A stretch of 64,000 bases of DNA. Source: Clostridia bacterium. Its GTDB lineage: Bacteria; Bacillota; Clostridia; Monoglobales; Monoglobaceae. Below are positions 32,190 through 40,420 of the stretch, piece by piece. Position numbers and translations under genes: made by a program. Below the pieces are notes generated by a model. That model made no database searches, was not told the DNA's origin, and saw only the letters and a list, made by a program, of their open reading frames with translations. Within the stretch, counting starts at the first letter, position 1; each line of letters starts with the position of its first letter. Location of the stretch: the NCBI GenBank assembly GCA_017456605.1, contig JAFTJA010000005.1, positions 1 through 64,000 on the forward strand, written 5' to 3'.

Positions 32190-32218
32190 ATTATATCACA
32201 ATTTTTATGGATTGTAAA
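32190..32218 (-). promoter_or_regulatory. araC-type gene promoter
   Basis: Minus-strand TTTACA (32218-32213), 17-nt spacer, TATAAT (32195-32190). Confidence 0.75.
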
Positions 32219-32260
32219 GGAAAATCACACTTTTTGGGAAAAATATGACACAGGACGCCA

Positions 32261-32289
32261 TTGACAATCTCTCGGGTTTTCCATATACT
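32261..32289 (+). promoter_or_regulatory. Glycyl radical operon promoter
   Basis: TTGACA (32261-32266), 17-nt spacer, TATACT (32284-32289), 70 nt upstream of the activase start. Confidence 0.8.
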
Positions 32290-32358
32290 GAAAATACAAA
32301 TAATGACTGTGCTTTTGCAGTATGCGTCTTTGGGAAATTCATGTAGGGAGGTGGTATC

Positions 32359-33264
32359 GTGAGCAGAATTTTCAATATTCAAAGGTTTTCTTTATTTGAC
32401 GGACCAGGTGTACGGACGGTGGTTTTTATGAAAGGATGTCCTCTTCGGTGTATATGGTGCCATAATCCAGAAGGACTTTCACAGGAAATGCAGATTATGT
32501 ATAATGCAGACCGTTGTATAGGGTGCGGTGCGTGTGTGGAGGTCTGTAAAAAAGGTTGTCATACGATGAGCGATGGATTTCACATATTGAATCGAACAAA
32601 CTGTATTTCGTGCGGTGAATGTGCGAGGGTTTGCTTTAGCCTTTCGCTGACTGCCGAAGGAACAGAAATGACTGTAGATGAAATTATGGATGTCGTAATA
32701 AGGGATGAAGCCGTTTATCGAGACAGTGGTGGCGGTTTGACTCTTTCCGGAGGTGAACCGCTGATGCACGGAGCATTTTCTGTTGCTCTTTTGAAAGCGG
32801 CAAAGAGGCAGGGGATTCATACCTGTGTTGAAACATCCGGCTTTGGAGATTCCAATGTTTTGTGTGAAATTGCATCCTACACAGATATCTTTCTGTTCGA
32901 CTATAAGGTTACAGGTAATACGGCGTACAGGAAATATTGTGGTGTACCTGAAACACCGATTTTACATAATCTTGGACGATTGAACAATCTTGGTAAGACG
33001 GTAATTCTTCGTTGCCCACTAATTCCGGATATTAACGGAACACAAACACATATAGAAGGGATTGCAAAGGTTGCCCTTTCAAATTCAAATTCCATTTCGG
33101 AAATCCATATTGAGCCGTATCACCGTCTTGGGATTTTCAAAGCGAATCAATTAGGTATGACACCCACCTACGAGGCTGAAATTCCTGATAAGGAGTTCGT
33201 CATGGAATTTGCTGACGCTTTGCAGAAGCTTTGTGGTGATAGAATCACTGTAAAGGTTAACTAA
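32359..33264 (+). CDS. Glycyl radical enzyme activating protein (radical SAM)
   Basis: 301 residues. Radical SAM CxxxCxxC in KGCPLRCIWC, plus GPGVRT and GGEP motifs, and an inserted ferredoxin-like domain with two [4Fe-4S] sets (CIGCGACVEVC and CISCGECARVC), the type found in activases of eliminating glycyl radical enzymes, not of PflA itself. It abstracts a hydrogen from the partner glycine. GTG start 8 nt after GGAGG. 27 bp upstream of its enzyme. Confidence 0.95.
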   Translation: MSRIFNIQRFSLFDGPGVRTVVFMKGCPLRCIWCHNPEGLSQEMQIMYNADRCIGCGACVEVCKKGCHTMSDGFHILNRTNCISCGECARVCFSLSLTAEGTEMTVDEIMDVVIRDEAVYRDSGGGLTLSGGEPLMHGAFSVALLKAAKRQGIHTCVETSGFGDSNVLCEIASYTDIFLFDYKVTGNTAYRKYCGVPETPILHNLGRLNNLGKTVILRCPLIPDINGTQTHIEGIAKVALSNSNSISEIHIEPYHRLGIFKANQLGMTPTYEAEIPDKEFVMEFADALQKLCGDRITVKVN

Positions 33265-33291
33265 ATATAAAACGAACCGAAGGAGGCTATT

Positions 33292-35616
33292 ATGTACAAG
33301 AATATTGATAAGAAATTACAATTTACAGACCGTTTCAAAAAGGTTGAGGAGGGTGTGCGTGCACGTTTGCGTCCGCGCAATCCCCGTGAATTTACCTTGA
33401 TTGATCCAATCCCTACAGAGGGTAAGAATCCCTTTGCGGATGTTTTTGAGGAGATGCCCGATGCACCATACGTAATCGCTCTTGCACATGCCATTGTGCG
33501 TTCCTGGCTTGATATGCCCTGTGTAATCTATCCCCATGAGGCGGTTGTCGGCATCACCCGCCCCTCCTATCCGATCATAGAGCATTTCAGCTGTGGTATT
33601 GAATTCTACGACAGTGGACTTAATGCACCATATAGTTTTTCGCGTGATGAAATAACAGAAGCCGAAAAGGCAAGAATCGATTCTCTCCGCCAGCGCATGA
33701 CGCCTCTTCCCCTTTCACACATGGACAATGCAGGAATTGCGTTGCTTGGTGCTGAAAAATATAACGCAATCAATGCAACCGGCATGTTCAGGGCCGATGG
33801 TTATCAGGGACACACAATTCCTAACTACGTTACGCTTCTGACAAATGGTTTGGATGGTATGCTAAAAATTATTGACAAGTACGCCGCAATCAACGCTAAA
33901 GACCAGAAAACAGCTGATTTCTACGAGGCAAACAGAATTATTGCACGGGGTATGATTGCACACCTTGAAAAGTATGCGACATACGCAAAAGAGCTTGCTG
34001 CTATAGAGACTGATCCTACACAAAAACGTTACTATGAGGAAATCTCTGAAAATTGTGGGTTTGTTGCACACAATAAACCCAAGACTCTCTATCAGGCAGT
34101 ACAGTTAGCATGGATCCTCTCTCTTTGGGATTGGGTTGACTGTATCGGACGTGTTGACCAGTTCTTTCTGCCCTTTTATGAGTACTCCAAGGAGCATGGT
34201 GACGTAATTTCCGTTGAGGAGTCTATCACCTCTTTTATGTTTAAGATTTGGGAATGCGGTTCTCATAACTCTACACTCGGCGGATGTCATCCAGAGAACG
34301 GCAAAGACGCATCCAATGAACTTTCCTACCTGTTTTTGCAGGTGCTTCGCAATATACACGATTCTCACCCTCGTATGGTGGTTCGTATCGCAGAAGATAC
34401 ACCTGTAGAACTGACTGATCTTATGATTAAAATTTGGTCCGAGGGCATGTGTGATCCGACGGTTGTCAGTGACACAACGGTCATTCCCGGTCTTTTAAAG
34501 CTGGGCGTTACCCTCAAAGATGCAAGAAACTACGCAACTCTCGGCTGTCAGGAAATTGAGATTCCCGGCAAGTGCAATACCGGTTGCGAGGACGGTTCCT
34601 TTAATCTTGCCAAAGTTTTAGAAATCGCAATGCTTGGGGGTAAATCCCCGATAGATCCCACGTATCAACTGGGGCCGGTTACCAAGACCTTTGAGGAATG
34701 TGAGACCTTTGATGATCTCTTTGACGGATACATCAGGCAGCTGAAATACTTCACGGAGATTCACCTGTATCTGTGCCGCAAGAGTCAGGAATGCAAAGCC
34801 GCAAACCACTCAAAGCTGCTTAAGGGTCTCTTTACCGATGGTTGTCTTGAAAAGGGCATCCCCCACGACACAGGCGGCCCCATCTATGGTTACGGTGTCA
34901 TCGAAACGGCGGGCCTTGCTGCAACCGCAGATTCCATGATGGCAATTAAGAAATTTATATACGATGAAAAGACGCTGACAAAAAAACAACTCATTACGAT
35001 GCTGAAAGCAAACTTCGAGGGCTTTGAGCGTGAGCGTCAGATGCTTCTTAATGGTGCGCCCAAGTTCGGCAACGACAACGCCGAAGTTGATGAACTTGCG
35101 ACTCGAATCCTCGACTTATATTGGACCGAGATCAGCAAATACGAAACAGGACGCGGGGGTGTATATACCGGGGCATGTTCACTCCTAACCGGTGGTATCA
35201 GTTTCGGTGCAACAATGGGCGCAATGGCAGACGGACGGTTTGCACACGAACCCCTCGGTAACACCATGGGTCCCCGCCCGGGCGCTGATACGCACGGTCT
35301 TACTGCAATGCTTAATTCAGTTGCAAAGCTTCCTATGAAAAAGGGTGTTGGTGGAACGACGCTAAACGTCATTTTACCAACAAAGATGCTTGCAACGACT
35401 GAACTTCGTCGCAGCGTATCCAATGCCATTCGCTCCTTCCTTAAAAATGGCGGTTGCATGGCACAAATCACCACCGCAAATAAGGAAGATCTCATTGATG
35501 CAAAATGTCATCCAGAGCGTCACGGCGACCTTACTGTACGTGTCGGGGGTTACAGTATCCAGTTTGTACAGATGGACACTATTTCTCAGGATGAAATTAT
35601 AAGCCGATATGTGTAA
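33292..35616 (+). CDS. Glycyl radical enzyme of unknown substrate
   Basis: 774 residues. Thiyl cysteine C419 in LGCQEIEIPG, glutamate at +2 (E421), and the glycyl loop VRVGGYSIQF with the radical glycine at G753. A C-x-E motif points to eliminases (dehydratases, C-N/C-S lyases) rather than pyruvate formate-lyase, which has two adjacent cysteines. CQE instead of the usual CVE is uncommon to my knowledge. Co-transcribed with its activase and an alpha/beta hydrolase and under an AraC regulator, so it serves a catabolic, inducible pathway. Codon use looks richer in C/G than the neighbours, in line with transfer. Confidence 0.93.
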   Translation: MYKNIDKKLQFTDRFKKVEEGVRARLRPRNPREFTLIDPIPTEGKNPFADVFEEMPDAPYVIALAHAIVRSWLDMPCVIYPHEAVVGITRPSYPIIEHFSCGIEFYDSGLNAPYSFSRDEITEAEKARIDSLRQRMTPLPLSHMDNAGIALLGAEKYNAINATGMFRADGYQGHTIPNYVTLLTNGLDGMLKIIDKYAAINAKDQKTADFYEANRIIARGMIAHLEKYATYAKELAAIETDPTQKRYYEEISENCGFVAHNKPKTLYQAVQLAWILSLWDWVDCIGRVDQFFLPFYEYSKEHGDVISVEESITSFMFKIWECGSHNSTLGGCHPENGKDASNELSYLFLQVLRNIHDSHPRMVVRIAEDTPVELTDLMIKIWSEGMCDPTVVSDTTVIPGLLKLGVTLKDARNYATLGCQEIEIPGKCNTGCEDGSFNLAKVLEIAMLGGKSPIDPTYQLGPVTKTFEECETFDDLFDGYIRQLKYFTEIHLYLCRKSQECKAANHSKLLKGLFTDGCLEKGIPHDTGGPIYGYGVIETAGLAATADSMMAIKKFIYDEKTLTKKQLITMLKANFEGFERERQMLLNGAPKFGNDNAEVDELATRILDLYWTEISKYETGRGGVYTGACSLLTGGISFGATMGAMADGRFAHEPLGNTMGPRPGADTHGLTAMLNSVAKLPMKKGVGGTTLNVILPTKMLATTELRRSVSNAIRSFLKNGGCMAQITTANKEDLIDAKCHPERHGDLTVRVGGYSIQFVQMDTISQDEIISRYV

Positions 35617-35633
35617 TTTAAGGAGGTTATGTT

Positions 35634-36356
35634 ATGTGGAATGAATTTGATACAAAAAAATTTGTATTTTCAGAAAGGAATGCAACTATTATATTTCCAA
35701 AGGTTAATGCAAACGGAAAAATGCTTATAAAAACAGAATATCTTGATGCTTTTCCGGAGTTTGATATTGCAATGCTTGAGCGCGGATATCATTTAATCAG
35801 TATAGAACATTTCAGTCGTTGGGCACCGGATGAAGAAATTGATATAGTAGCTGAATTTATAAAGTACTGTGCAAAAGAATTGCAGTTAAATGAAAAATGC
35901 GTTATAGAAGGATTAAGTTGCGGAGGATTGACGGCCGCTCGTTTAGCGGAAACCTATCCGGATTTGTGTGCAGCTTTATATCTTGATGCACCCGTCCTTA
36001 ATGTTTTAAGCATGGCAGGATTAGGGGAGCTAAAACAAGAAACCGTAGATTTATGCTGGAGGGAAATTGTTGCAACCTTTGGCGTCAGTAAATCAACCAT
36101 AGTGAATTTCAGACAAAGTGCAATAGACAATATGGGGCCACTTATAAAAAATGATATTCCAATTATTATGCTATATGGTAATGCAGATGATGTGGTTATT
36201 TATGAAGAAAATGGAAAGGTTTTAGAAAACTATTATAAGAAGCATAATGGTAATATGAAAGTCATAGTAAGGTCTATGTGTGAGCATCACCCCCATGGGC
36301 TTGATGACCCAACAGTCATAGTAGATTTTGTTGAAAAATATGGTTACAGGAGATGA
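35634..36356 (+). CDS. Alpha/beta hydrolase of the glycyl radical module
   Basis: 240 residues. Nucleophile elbow [13 protein letters not shown] (GxSxG), acid around LYGNADDVV and catalytic histidine in [10 protein letters not shown]: an alpha/beta hydrolase of the BAAT/dienelactone-hydrolase size class. 17 bp after the glycyl radical enzyme with AAGGAGG. It may release a product from a thioester, ester or lactone made or used by that enzyme (inference). No signal peptide. Confidence 0.85.
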   Translation: MWNEFDTKKFVFSERNATIIFPKVNANGKMLIKTEYLDAFPEFDIAMLERGYHLISIEHFSRWAPDEEIDIVAEFIKYCAKELQLNEKCVIEGLSCGGLTAARLAETYPDLCAALYLDAPVLNVLSMAGLGELKQETVDLCWREIVATFGVSKSTIVNFRQSAIDNMGPLIKNDIPIIMLYGNADDVVIYEENGKVLENYYKKHNGNMKVIVRSMCEHHPHGLDDPTVIVDFVEKYGYRR

Positions 36357-36414
36357 TAATAGTATTCAAGATAGTATAACCCCTCATGAGTGTTGTCCCC
36401 CATTGACAACAGGC

Positions 36415-36525
36415 ATGAGCGGTAGCCCTATCTTGCAAAACGGAAAATTAGTTGGAGCTGTAACACACGTTTTTGTGAATGATCCGACGAGAGGGTATGG
36501 CGTGTTTATAGAGAACATGCTGTAA
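36415..36525 (+). pseudogene. Displaced 3' fragment of a spoIVB gene
   Basis: Encodes [19 protein letters not shown] and the rest of the SpoIVB C-terminus. By hand alignment over 36 codons, 33 residues match the intact spoIVB at 31062 onward but only about 83 of 108 bases do; most differences are synonymous. A terminator of similar sequence follows both. The fragment lacks any 5' part and cannot be expressed as SpoIVB. It marks the right end of the inserted glycyl radical segment. Confidence 0.9.
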
Positions 36526-36553
36526 AAAACGCCCACGTAAAAGTGGGCGTTTT
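36526..36553. terminator. Terminator after the spoIVB fragment
   Basis: AAAACGCCCAC/GTGGGCGTTTT stem, T-rich on both sides; serves the fragment side and the leftward XRE gene. Confidence 0.85.
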
Positions 36554-36556
36554 GTT

Positions 36557-36796
36557 TTATATGTTAAGCAACCATCCAACGGTTACATTCAATATTTTTG
36601 CAATCTCTTTAAGTTCATAGTCTGCAACAAAGCGTGTCCCAATTTCAATACGAGAAATGCTGTCACGTTCCAATGTTATCCCTGCGACCTGCAGTTTTGC
36701 AGCCAACTCTGCTTGTGTCAACCTGATTTTGCAGCGTGCCTCGTGAATTCGTTCACCGCAGATGTTTTTTCTGCCGTTATAATCATAAATTTTCAT
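36557..36796 (-). CDS. XRE family HTH regulator
   Basis: 79 residues, a single Cro/C1-type HTH (ICGERIHEARCKIRLTQAELA ... DSISRIEIGTRFV; landmarks) with C-terminal VGWLLNI. Diverges from a small-RNA-like unit whose promoter is overlaid by repeated CTTTAACA/TGTTAAAG boxes, a reasonable operator set for this regulator. Likely a local repressor. Confidence 0.85.
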   Translation of the reverse strand: MKIYDYNGRKNICGERIHEARCKIRLTQAELAAKLQVAGITLERDSISRIEIGTRFVADYELKEIAKILNVTVGWLLNI

Positions 36797-36833
36797 AACA
36801 ATCCCTCTTTTATGTAAAAAATAAGATTTTTTC

Positions 36834-36862
36834 TTGACTTTAACATATTTTTGTGTTATTAT
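36834..36862 (+). promoter_or_regulatory. Promoter of a probable small RNA, with operator-like boxes
   Basis: TTGACT (36834-36839), 17-nt spacer, TATTAT (36857-36862). CTTTAACA (36838-36845), TGTTAAAG (36865-36872) and CTTTAACA (36891-36898) flank and overlap it, giving two inverted-repeat pairs. Confidence 0.7.
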
Positions 36863-36868
36863 GGTGTT

Positions 36869-36998
36869 AAAGATAAGAATTTTATTTTATCTTTAACATC
36901 GCAGTCTTAATTGCTTGAATATTTTTATTTGCGTTGTGTCGCGGTTAAGATTGCAATTCAAAGAGGATGAAACACAAAAGTGAATCATCCTCTTTTAC
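36869..36998 (+). ncRNA. Candidate small non-coding RNA, about 130 nt
   Basis: Between the promoter at 36834 and a strong terminator (36960-36996; AAAGAGGATGA/TCATCCTCTTT) there is no ORF with a ribosome site. The RNA would fold into a 5' hairpin (GTTAAAGATAA/TTATCTTTAAC, 36866-36897), a central stem (GCAGTCTTAA 36901-36910 with TTAAGATTGC 36945-36954) and the terminator. I do not recognise a known family. Confidence 0.55.
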
Positions 36999-37014
36999 TA
37001 TTCAAAAATTTACA

Positions 37015-37176
37015 TCAGCAGGTCCAGTCGTGAATTGCATCGTTCATCCGGTTCATAATTTTGCCGGCTCTGTGATATGCTCTTTTCATTGAACGTTTGT
37101 TCATAGGATGAAGCGTCATCATAACGCCTATTCCAACAACAGTTCCCATCATAAGTCCCAGTGAAAAGTTTCCCAT
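37015..37176 (-). CDS. Small membrane protein
   Basis: 53 residues, ATG after GGAGAGAGG. One glycine/methionine-rich helix (MGNFSLGLMMGTVVGIGVM) followed by a basic amphipathic tail (KRSMKRAYHRAGKI) and ending HDWTC. Resembles the short YtxH-like or DUF3918-type proteins found near sporulation genes in Clostridia, without a firm family match. It lies directly after the PRC-barrel gene, in the same direction. Confidence 0.7.
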   Translation of the reverse strand: MGNFSLGLMMGTVVGIGVMMTLHPMNKRSMKRAYHRAGKIMNRMNDAIHDWTC

Positions 37177-37190
37177 CTTCCTCTCTCCTT

Positions 37191-37634
37191 TCATTCTATA
37201 TAAATAGTATTGTCTTTTATATGCATATTATTTATTTCAACTCTATTATTTTTCCTGAAAAGTCCGTTCCTCAAAACCATAGTGCTTATTTCTCCGGTTC
37301 CAAAATCAAAGCTCATATCATACAGCTTTTTCTTTGTACCATCCTTTTCGTACACACCCAAGACCCTTTCCTCAGAAATATCCTTTTCGCTTTTCAATTT
37401 TGCATCATGAGCGCAAATGCCGTCTTTCAAAAACACCTTCTCGCCGAATATTTCGCCAAATTCCTCAATGAAAAATTTTTTATTCAGCGGAATAATACTG
37501 TGGGTTTCCACATACAAGGCATCCACTTTTTTTCTGTCTTTGGAAAAACAAACACACTTCACCTTTCCCAACGGCTCATTTGTATTTTTTTCATAAACCT
37601 CAAGCTTTTTAAGTTTTTTAAGGGTTATTTCCAT
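37191..37634 (-). CDS. PRC-barrel domain protein
   Basis: 147 residues, two PRC-barrel-like halves: KKLEVYEKNTNEPLGKVKCV and later RVLGVYEKDGTKKKLYDMSF. Start ATG (MEITLKK) 7 nt after GGAG; a longer frame to 37670 lacks a site. PRC-barrel proteins bind RNA or partner proteins in varied settings; role here unknown. Sits between the SASP gene and the small membrane protein, all leftward. Confidence 0.8.
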   Translation of the reverse strand: MEITLKKLKKLEVYEKNTNEPLGKVKCVCFSKDRKKVDALYVETHSIIPLNKKFFIEEFGEIFGEKVFLKDGICAHDAKLKSEKDISEERVLGVYEKDGTKKKLYDMSFDFGTGEISTMVLRNGLFRKNNRVEINNMHIKDNTIYIE

Positions 37635-37718
37635 CTTAAACTCCGTCATATAATAAAACCCGCAAACCAACCAAAACCTGATTTGCGGATTCTATCATAT
37701 ATCAATATTTTTTATACA

Positions 37719-37931
37719 TTACTGACCGTTAGCCAAGTCCTGTTCATACTTTTTGATCATCTTTTTAACCATCTGACCACCGATTGAACCGGCTTCTCTT
37801 GATGTGAGGTCACCGTTATAACCGTTCTTGAGCTGTACGCCTACCTCGTTTGCAGCCTCCATCTTGAATTTGTTCATAGCTTCTTTAGCTTCGGGTACAA
37901 CAAAATTGTTGCTGCTCTTGTTGTTTGACAT
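37719..37931 (-). CDS. Alpha/beta-type small acid-soluble spore protein
   Basis: 70 residues. SASP signatures: FVVPEAKEAMNKFKMEAANE, then LTSREAGSIGGQMVKKMI. The GPR protease site (here AANEVGV in place of the usual EIA motif) is visible. Coats spore DNA in the A-like form and protects it; made in the forespore under SigG in known systems. ATG after GGGAGG. Its presence argues that this lineage keeps forespore gene expression. Confidence 0.95.
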   Translation of the reverse strand: MSNNKSSNNFVVPEAKEAMNKFKMEAANEVGVQLKNGYNGDLTSREAGSIGGQMVKKMIKKYEQDLANGQ

Positions 37932-38128
37932 AGTTTTCACCTCCCTTTTTTTCAGAAAAACAATTTGTTCATCTGTCTTCGCTAATATTTTAACCTGTTT
38001 AACGTATATTAAACATTGAAATTTTTTCTAATATAAAAGCATCTTGATTGTCGAAATTTATCGACTGTGGTTGACTTTTTTCGAATAATATTATAAAATT
38101 AAAAAAAGTTTTGGAAAGGAGAACGGCT

Positions 38129-39145
38129 ATGCGAAGAAAACTATCGGAGATATCATCATTTGAAAGCATCCTTTGTATGTTTGTTGTGATGATACATATT
38201 TTGTCCGACAGCATAAATAAATATCCGCAAGGCTCTGTTTTGTCTGCTATATCTTTTATTTTTTCACGCACGATTACTTTCGCTGTGCCCGCCTTCATCA
38301 TCTCCTCGGGTATTAAATTTGCACACGGTTATGCCGACGGCAGCTTCAGATATTTTTCATTTTTAAAAAGACGCATTACAAAGGTATATATTCCATATCT
38401 TATTATGGCACTTTTATATTATCTTTATTTCGTTTTTCACAGGCATTATTTTGATTTTAATTTCGGAATAATGATGAGACACCTTTCATTGGGAACTATC
38501 GCAGCACCTTTTTACTTTATAATAGTCATTATGCAACTTTATCTCATTGCTCCCCTGACATATCATTTTTGTCGCAATATTTCGCCACTTGTGGGCATTT
38601 TCCTTGCCGCTGGTGTCACCATTGCCTCAAAATATCTTCTTCTTGGCTTTCAATATTCAGACCGGATTTTCCTTGGCTATTTCGTTTATTGGATAATCGG
38701 CTGTTATATCGGTATCAACTTTGATATGAATATCGACAAGCTGAAGCGTTCAAAATCTGTGTGGGTAGTTTGTGGACTTGTATTTACCTTTCTTTACTCA
38801 GCTATTGCCTATTTTGAGTTCCTTGGTTGGTTTGAGTGGTTTGGCACAGAAATCATAAAAATTATTTTTGCATCCTTTGCGTCAATTATGTGGCTTCTTA
38901 TTATGCCCAAATATTCTCACGAGGTTTCAGATATACTGTCGCCGGCAACATTTTATATTTATCTCATACACTGCCTTGTGATTTTTGAAACCGAAAGATA
39001 CCTTGAAATATGGAAAATATCGTCTATACCCTTGCGCTTTCTTATTCTTTGCGCTTCTGCGTATGTGATTTCGATTTCTGTTTCGGTCATCTATTCACGG
39101 ATAAAAATGATTTTCAATCGCAACAACGATATTTATGGAATATAA
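38129..39145 (+). CDS. Acyltransferase family 3 membrane protein
   Basis: 338 residues with about ten membrane helices. Family pattern: SFESILCMFVVMIHILSDS (catalytic-type histidine H22), then SSGIKF and FLKRRITKVYIPYL arginine-rich loop. Transfers acyl groups to cell-surface sugars or peptidoglycan precursors; target unknown. ATG after AAAGGAG. A single-gene unit. Confidence 0.9.
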   Translation: MRRKLSEISSFESILCMFVVMIHILSDSINKYPQGSVLSAISFIFSRTITFAVPAFIISSGIKFAHGYADGSFRYFSFLKRRITKVYIPYLIMALLYYLYFVFHRHYFDFNFGIMMRHLSLGTIAAPFYFIIVIMQLYLIAPLTYHFCRNISPLVGIFLAAGVTIASKYLLLGFQYSDRIFLGYFVYWIIGCYIGINFDMNIDKLKRSKSVWVVCGLVFTFLYSAIAYFEFLGWFEWFGTEIIKIIFASFASIMWLLIMPKYSHEVSDILSPATFYIYLIHCLVIFETERYLEIWKISSIPLRFLILCASAYVISISVSVIYSRIKMIFNRNNDIYGI

Positions 39146-39223
39146 AAGATTGCAGAAAAAAATTCTGCAATCTTTTTTTGTATATAGGTCAAGCCCTGCT
39201 AATATAATTTAATGGGGTGACTT

Positions 39224-40372
39224 ATGTTGAAACGAATATTCTTTCTTCTTTTATGTGTAACACTTTTTTCAGTGGCAATTCCAAAAAGCTGTCACGCACT
39301 TTCTGCGCACAGTGCTGTGCTGATTGATGCAAACACCGGAAGGGTTCTTTATTCTCACAATGCCGACAAAAAAATGGGTATGGCGAGCACCACAAAAATT
39401 GTAACAGCAATAACAGCCCTTGAAAACGGCGATATTTCGTCAGTGGCAAAGGTTTCGGGGAATGCTTACGGAGTTGAGGGATCTTCAATGTATCTTGTTC
39501 TTGGCGAAGAATTATCTCTTGAAAATCTGCTGTGGGGGCTTATGCTTGTTTCCGGCAATGATGCTGCAACAGCGGTAGCTGAGCATATTTCCGGCTCGGT
39601 TGATGCCTTTTCTGTTCTTATGAACAAGACTGCAGAAAAAATAGGTGCAAAAAATTCAAACTTTACAAATCCTCACGGGCTGTCTGATGACAATCATTAT
39701 ACAACAGCAACAGATTTAGCAAAAATCACCGCTTACGCACTTAAAAACCCAAAGTTTCGTGAAATCGTTTCAACCCGCACAAAGAGTATCCCCTGGAAAG
39801 ACCATGACTATAATCGTTATATGGTAAATCATAATAAGTTTCTCACTATGTATGAGGGATGCATTGGCGTCAAAACAGGTTTTACAAAAGCCACGGGCAG
39901 GTGTCTTGTCACAGCGGTCGAAAAAAACGGAATGCAGTTTGTATGTGTAACTCTCAATGCACCCGATGACTGGAATGACCACAAGGCTTTATATGACAAC
40001 GCTTTTTCAGAATATATGCCTCATAAGATAAAAAGCAAAGATGAATTTGTTGTTTCAGCGAAGGTAAAAAAAGGCGTATCTGACACCGTTAGCCTTGTAG
40101 CAGGTCAGGATATTGTCGCACCTTTAAAAAGCGATGAAATACAAAAAATAACCACAGAAGCTGTTCCTTTCGAGGATTTGCAGGCACCCATAAAAAAAGG
40201 TGACATTTTAGGAACACTTGCTGTGAAAATAGGCGACGAAAAATGTGGTGAATTCCCGCTGATTGCCGAAGAAAACGTTGAGCTTGAAAAAATAATTTTC
40301 AAATCCGCTTCTCAGCCCTTTTCAGTTTCACTGAAAAAAGTATTTTGGGAATGGATTACATGTTTTAAGTAG
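39224..40372 (+). CDS. dacF: D-alanyl-D-alanine carboxypeptidase (PBP5/DacF type)
   Basis: 382 residues. Signal peptide (1-25), then penicillin-binding motifs SxxK in ASTTKIV (S55, K58), SGN in VSGNDAA and KTG in GVKTGFTKA; C-terminal beta domain (about 280-370) and amphipathic anchor. Removes the terminal D-Ala from peptidoglycan stem peptides. Which of the DacA/B/F paralogs it is cannot be proven from sequence; DacF type is likely in a spore former. Confidence 0.88.
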   Translation: MLKRIFFLLLCVTLFSVAIPKSCHALSAHSAVLIDANTGRVLYSHNADKKMGMASTTKIVTAITALENGDISSVAKVSGNAYGVEGSSMYLVLGEELSLENLLWGLMLVSGNDAATAVAEHISGSVDAFSVLMNKTAEKIGAKNSNFTNPHGLSDDNHYTTATDLAKITAYALKNPKFREIVSTRTKSIPWKDHDYNRYMVNHNKFLTMYEGCIGVKTGFTKATGRCLVTAVEKNGMQFVCVTLNAPDDWNDHKALYDNAFSEYMPHKIKSKDEFVVSAKVKKGVSDTVSLVAGQDIVAPLKSDEIQKITTEAVPFEDLQAPIKKGDILGTLAVKIGDEKCGEFPLIAEENVELEKIIFKSASQPFSVSLKKVFWEWITCFK

Positions 40373-40374
40373 AA

Positions 40375-40404
40375 AAAGCCCGGAGCGATTATGCCCCGGG
40401 CTTT
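40375..40404. terminator. Terminator between dacF and nhaC
   Basis: AAAGCCCGG/CCGGGCTTT stem between convergent genes. Confidence 0.8.
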
Positions 40405-40420
40405 CAGTATTATTTAAGCT

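Noticed and set aside
36328..36414. A 65-residue gene made of the open frame running into the spoIVB fragment
   Set aside because: The first part overlaps the end of the hydrolase gene and has no ribosome site; only the part from 36415 is homologous to SpoIVB.
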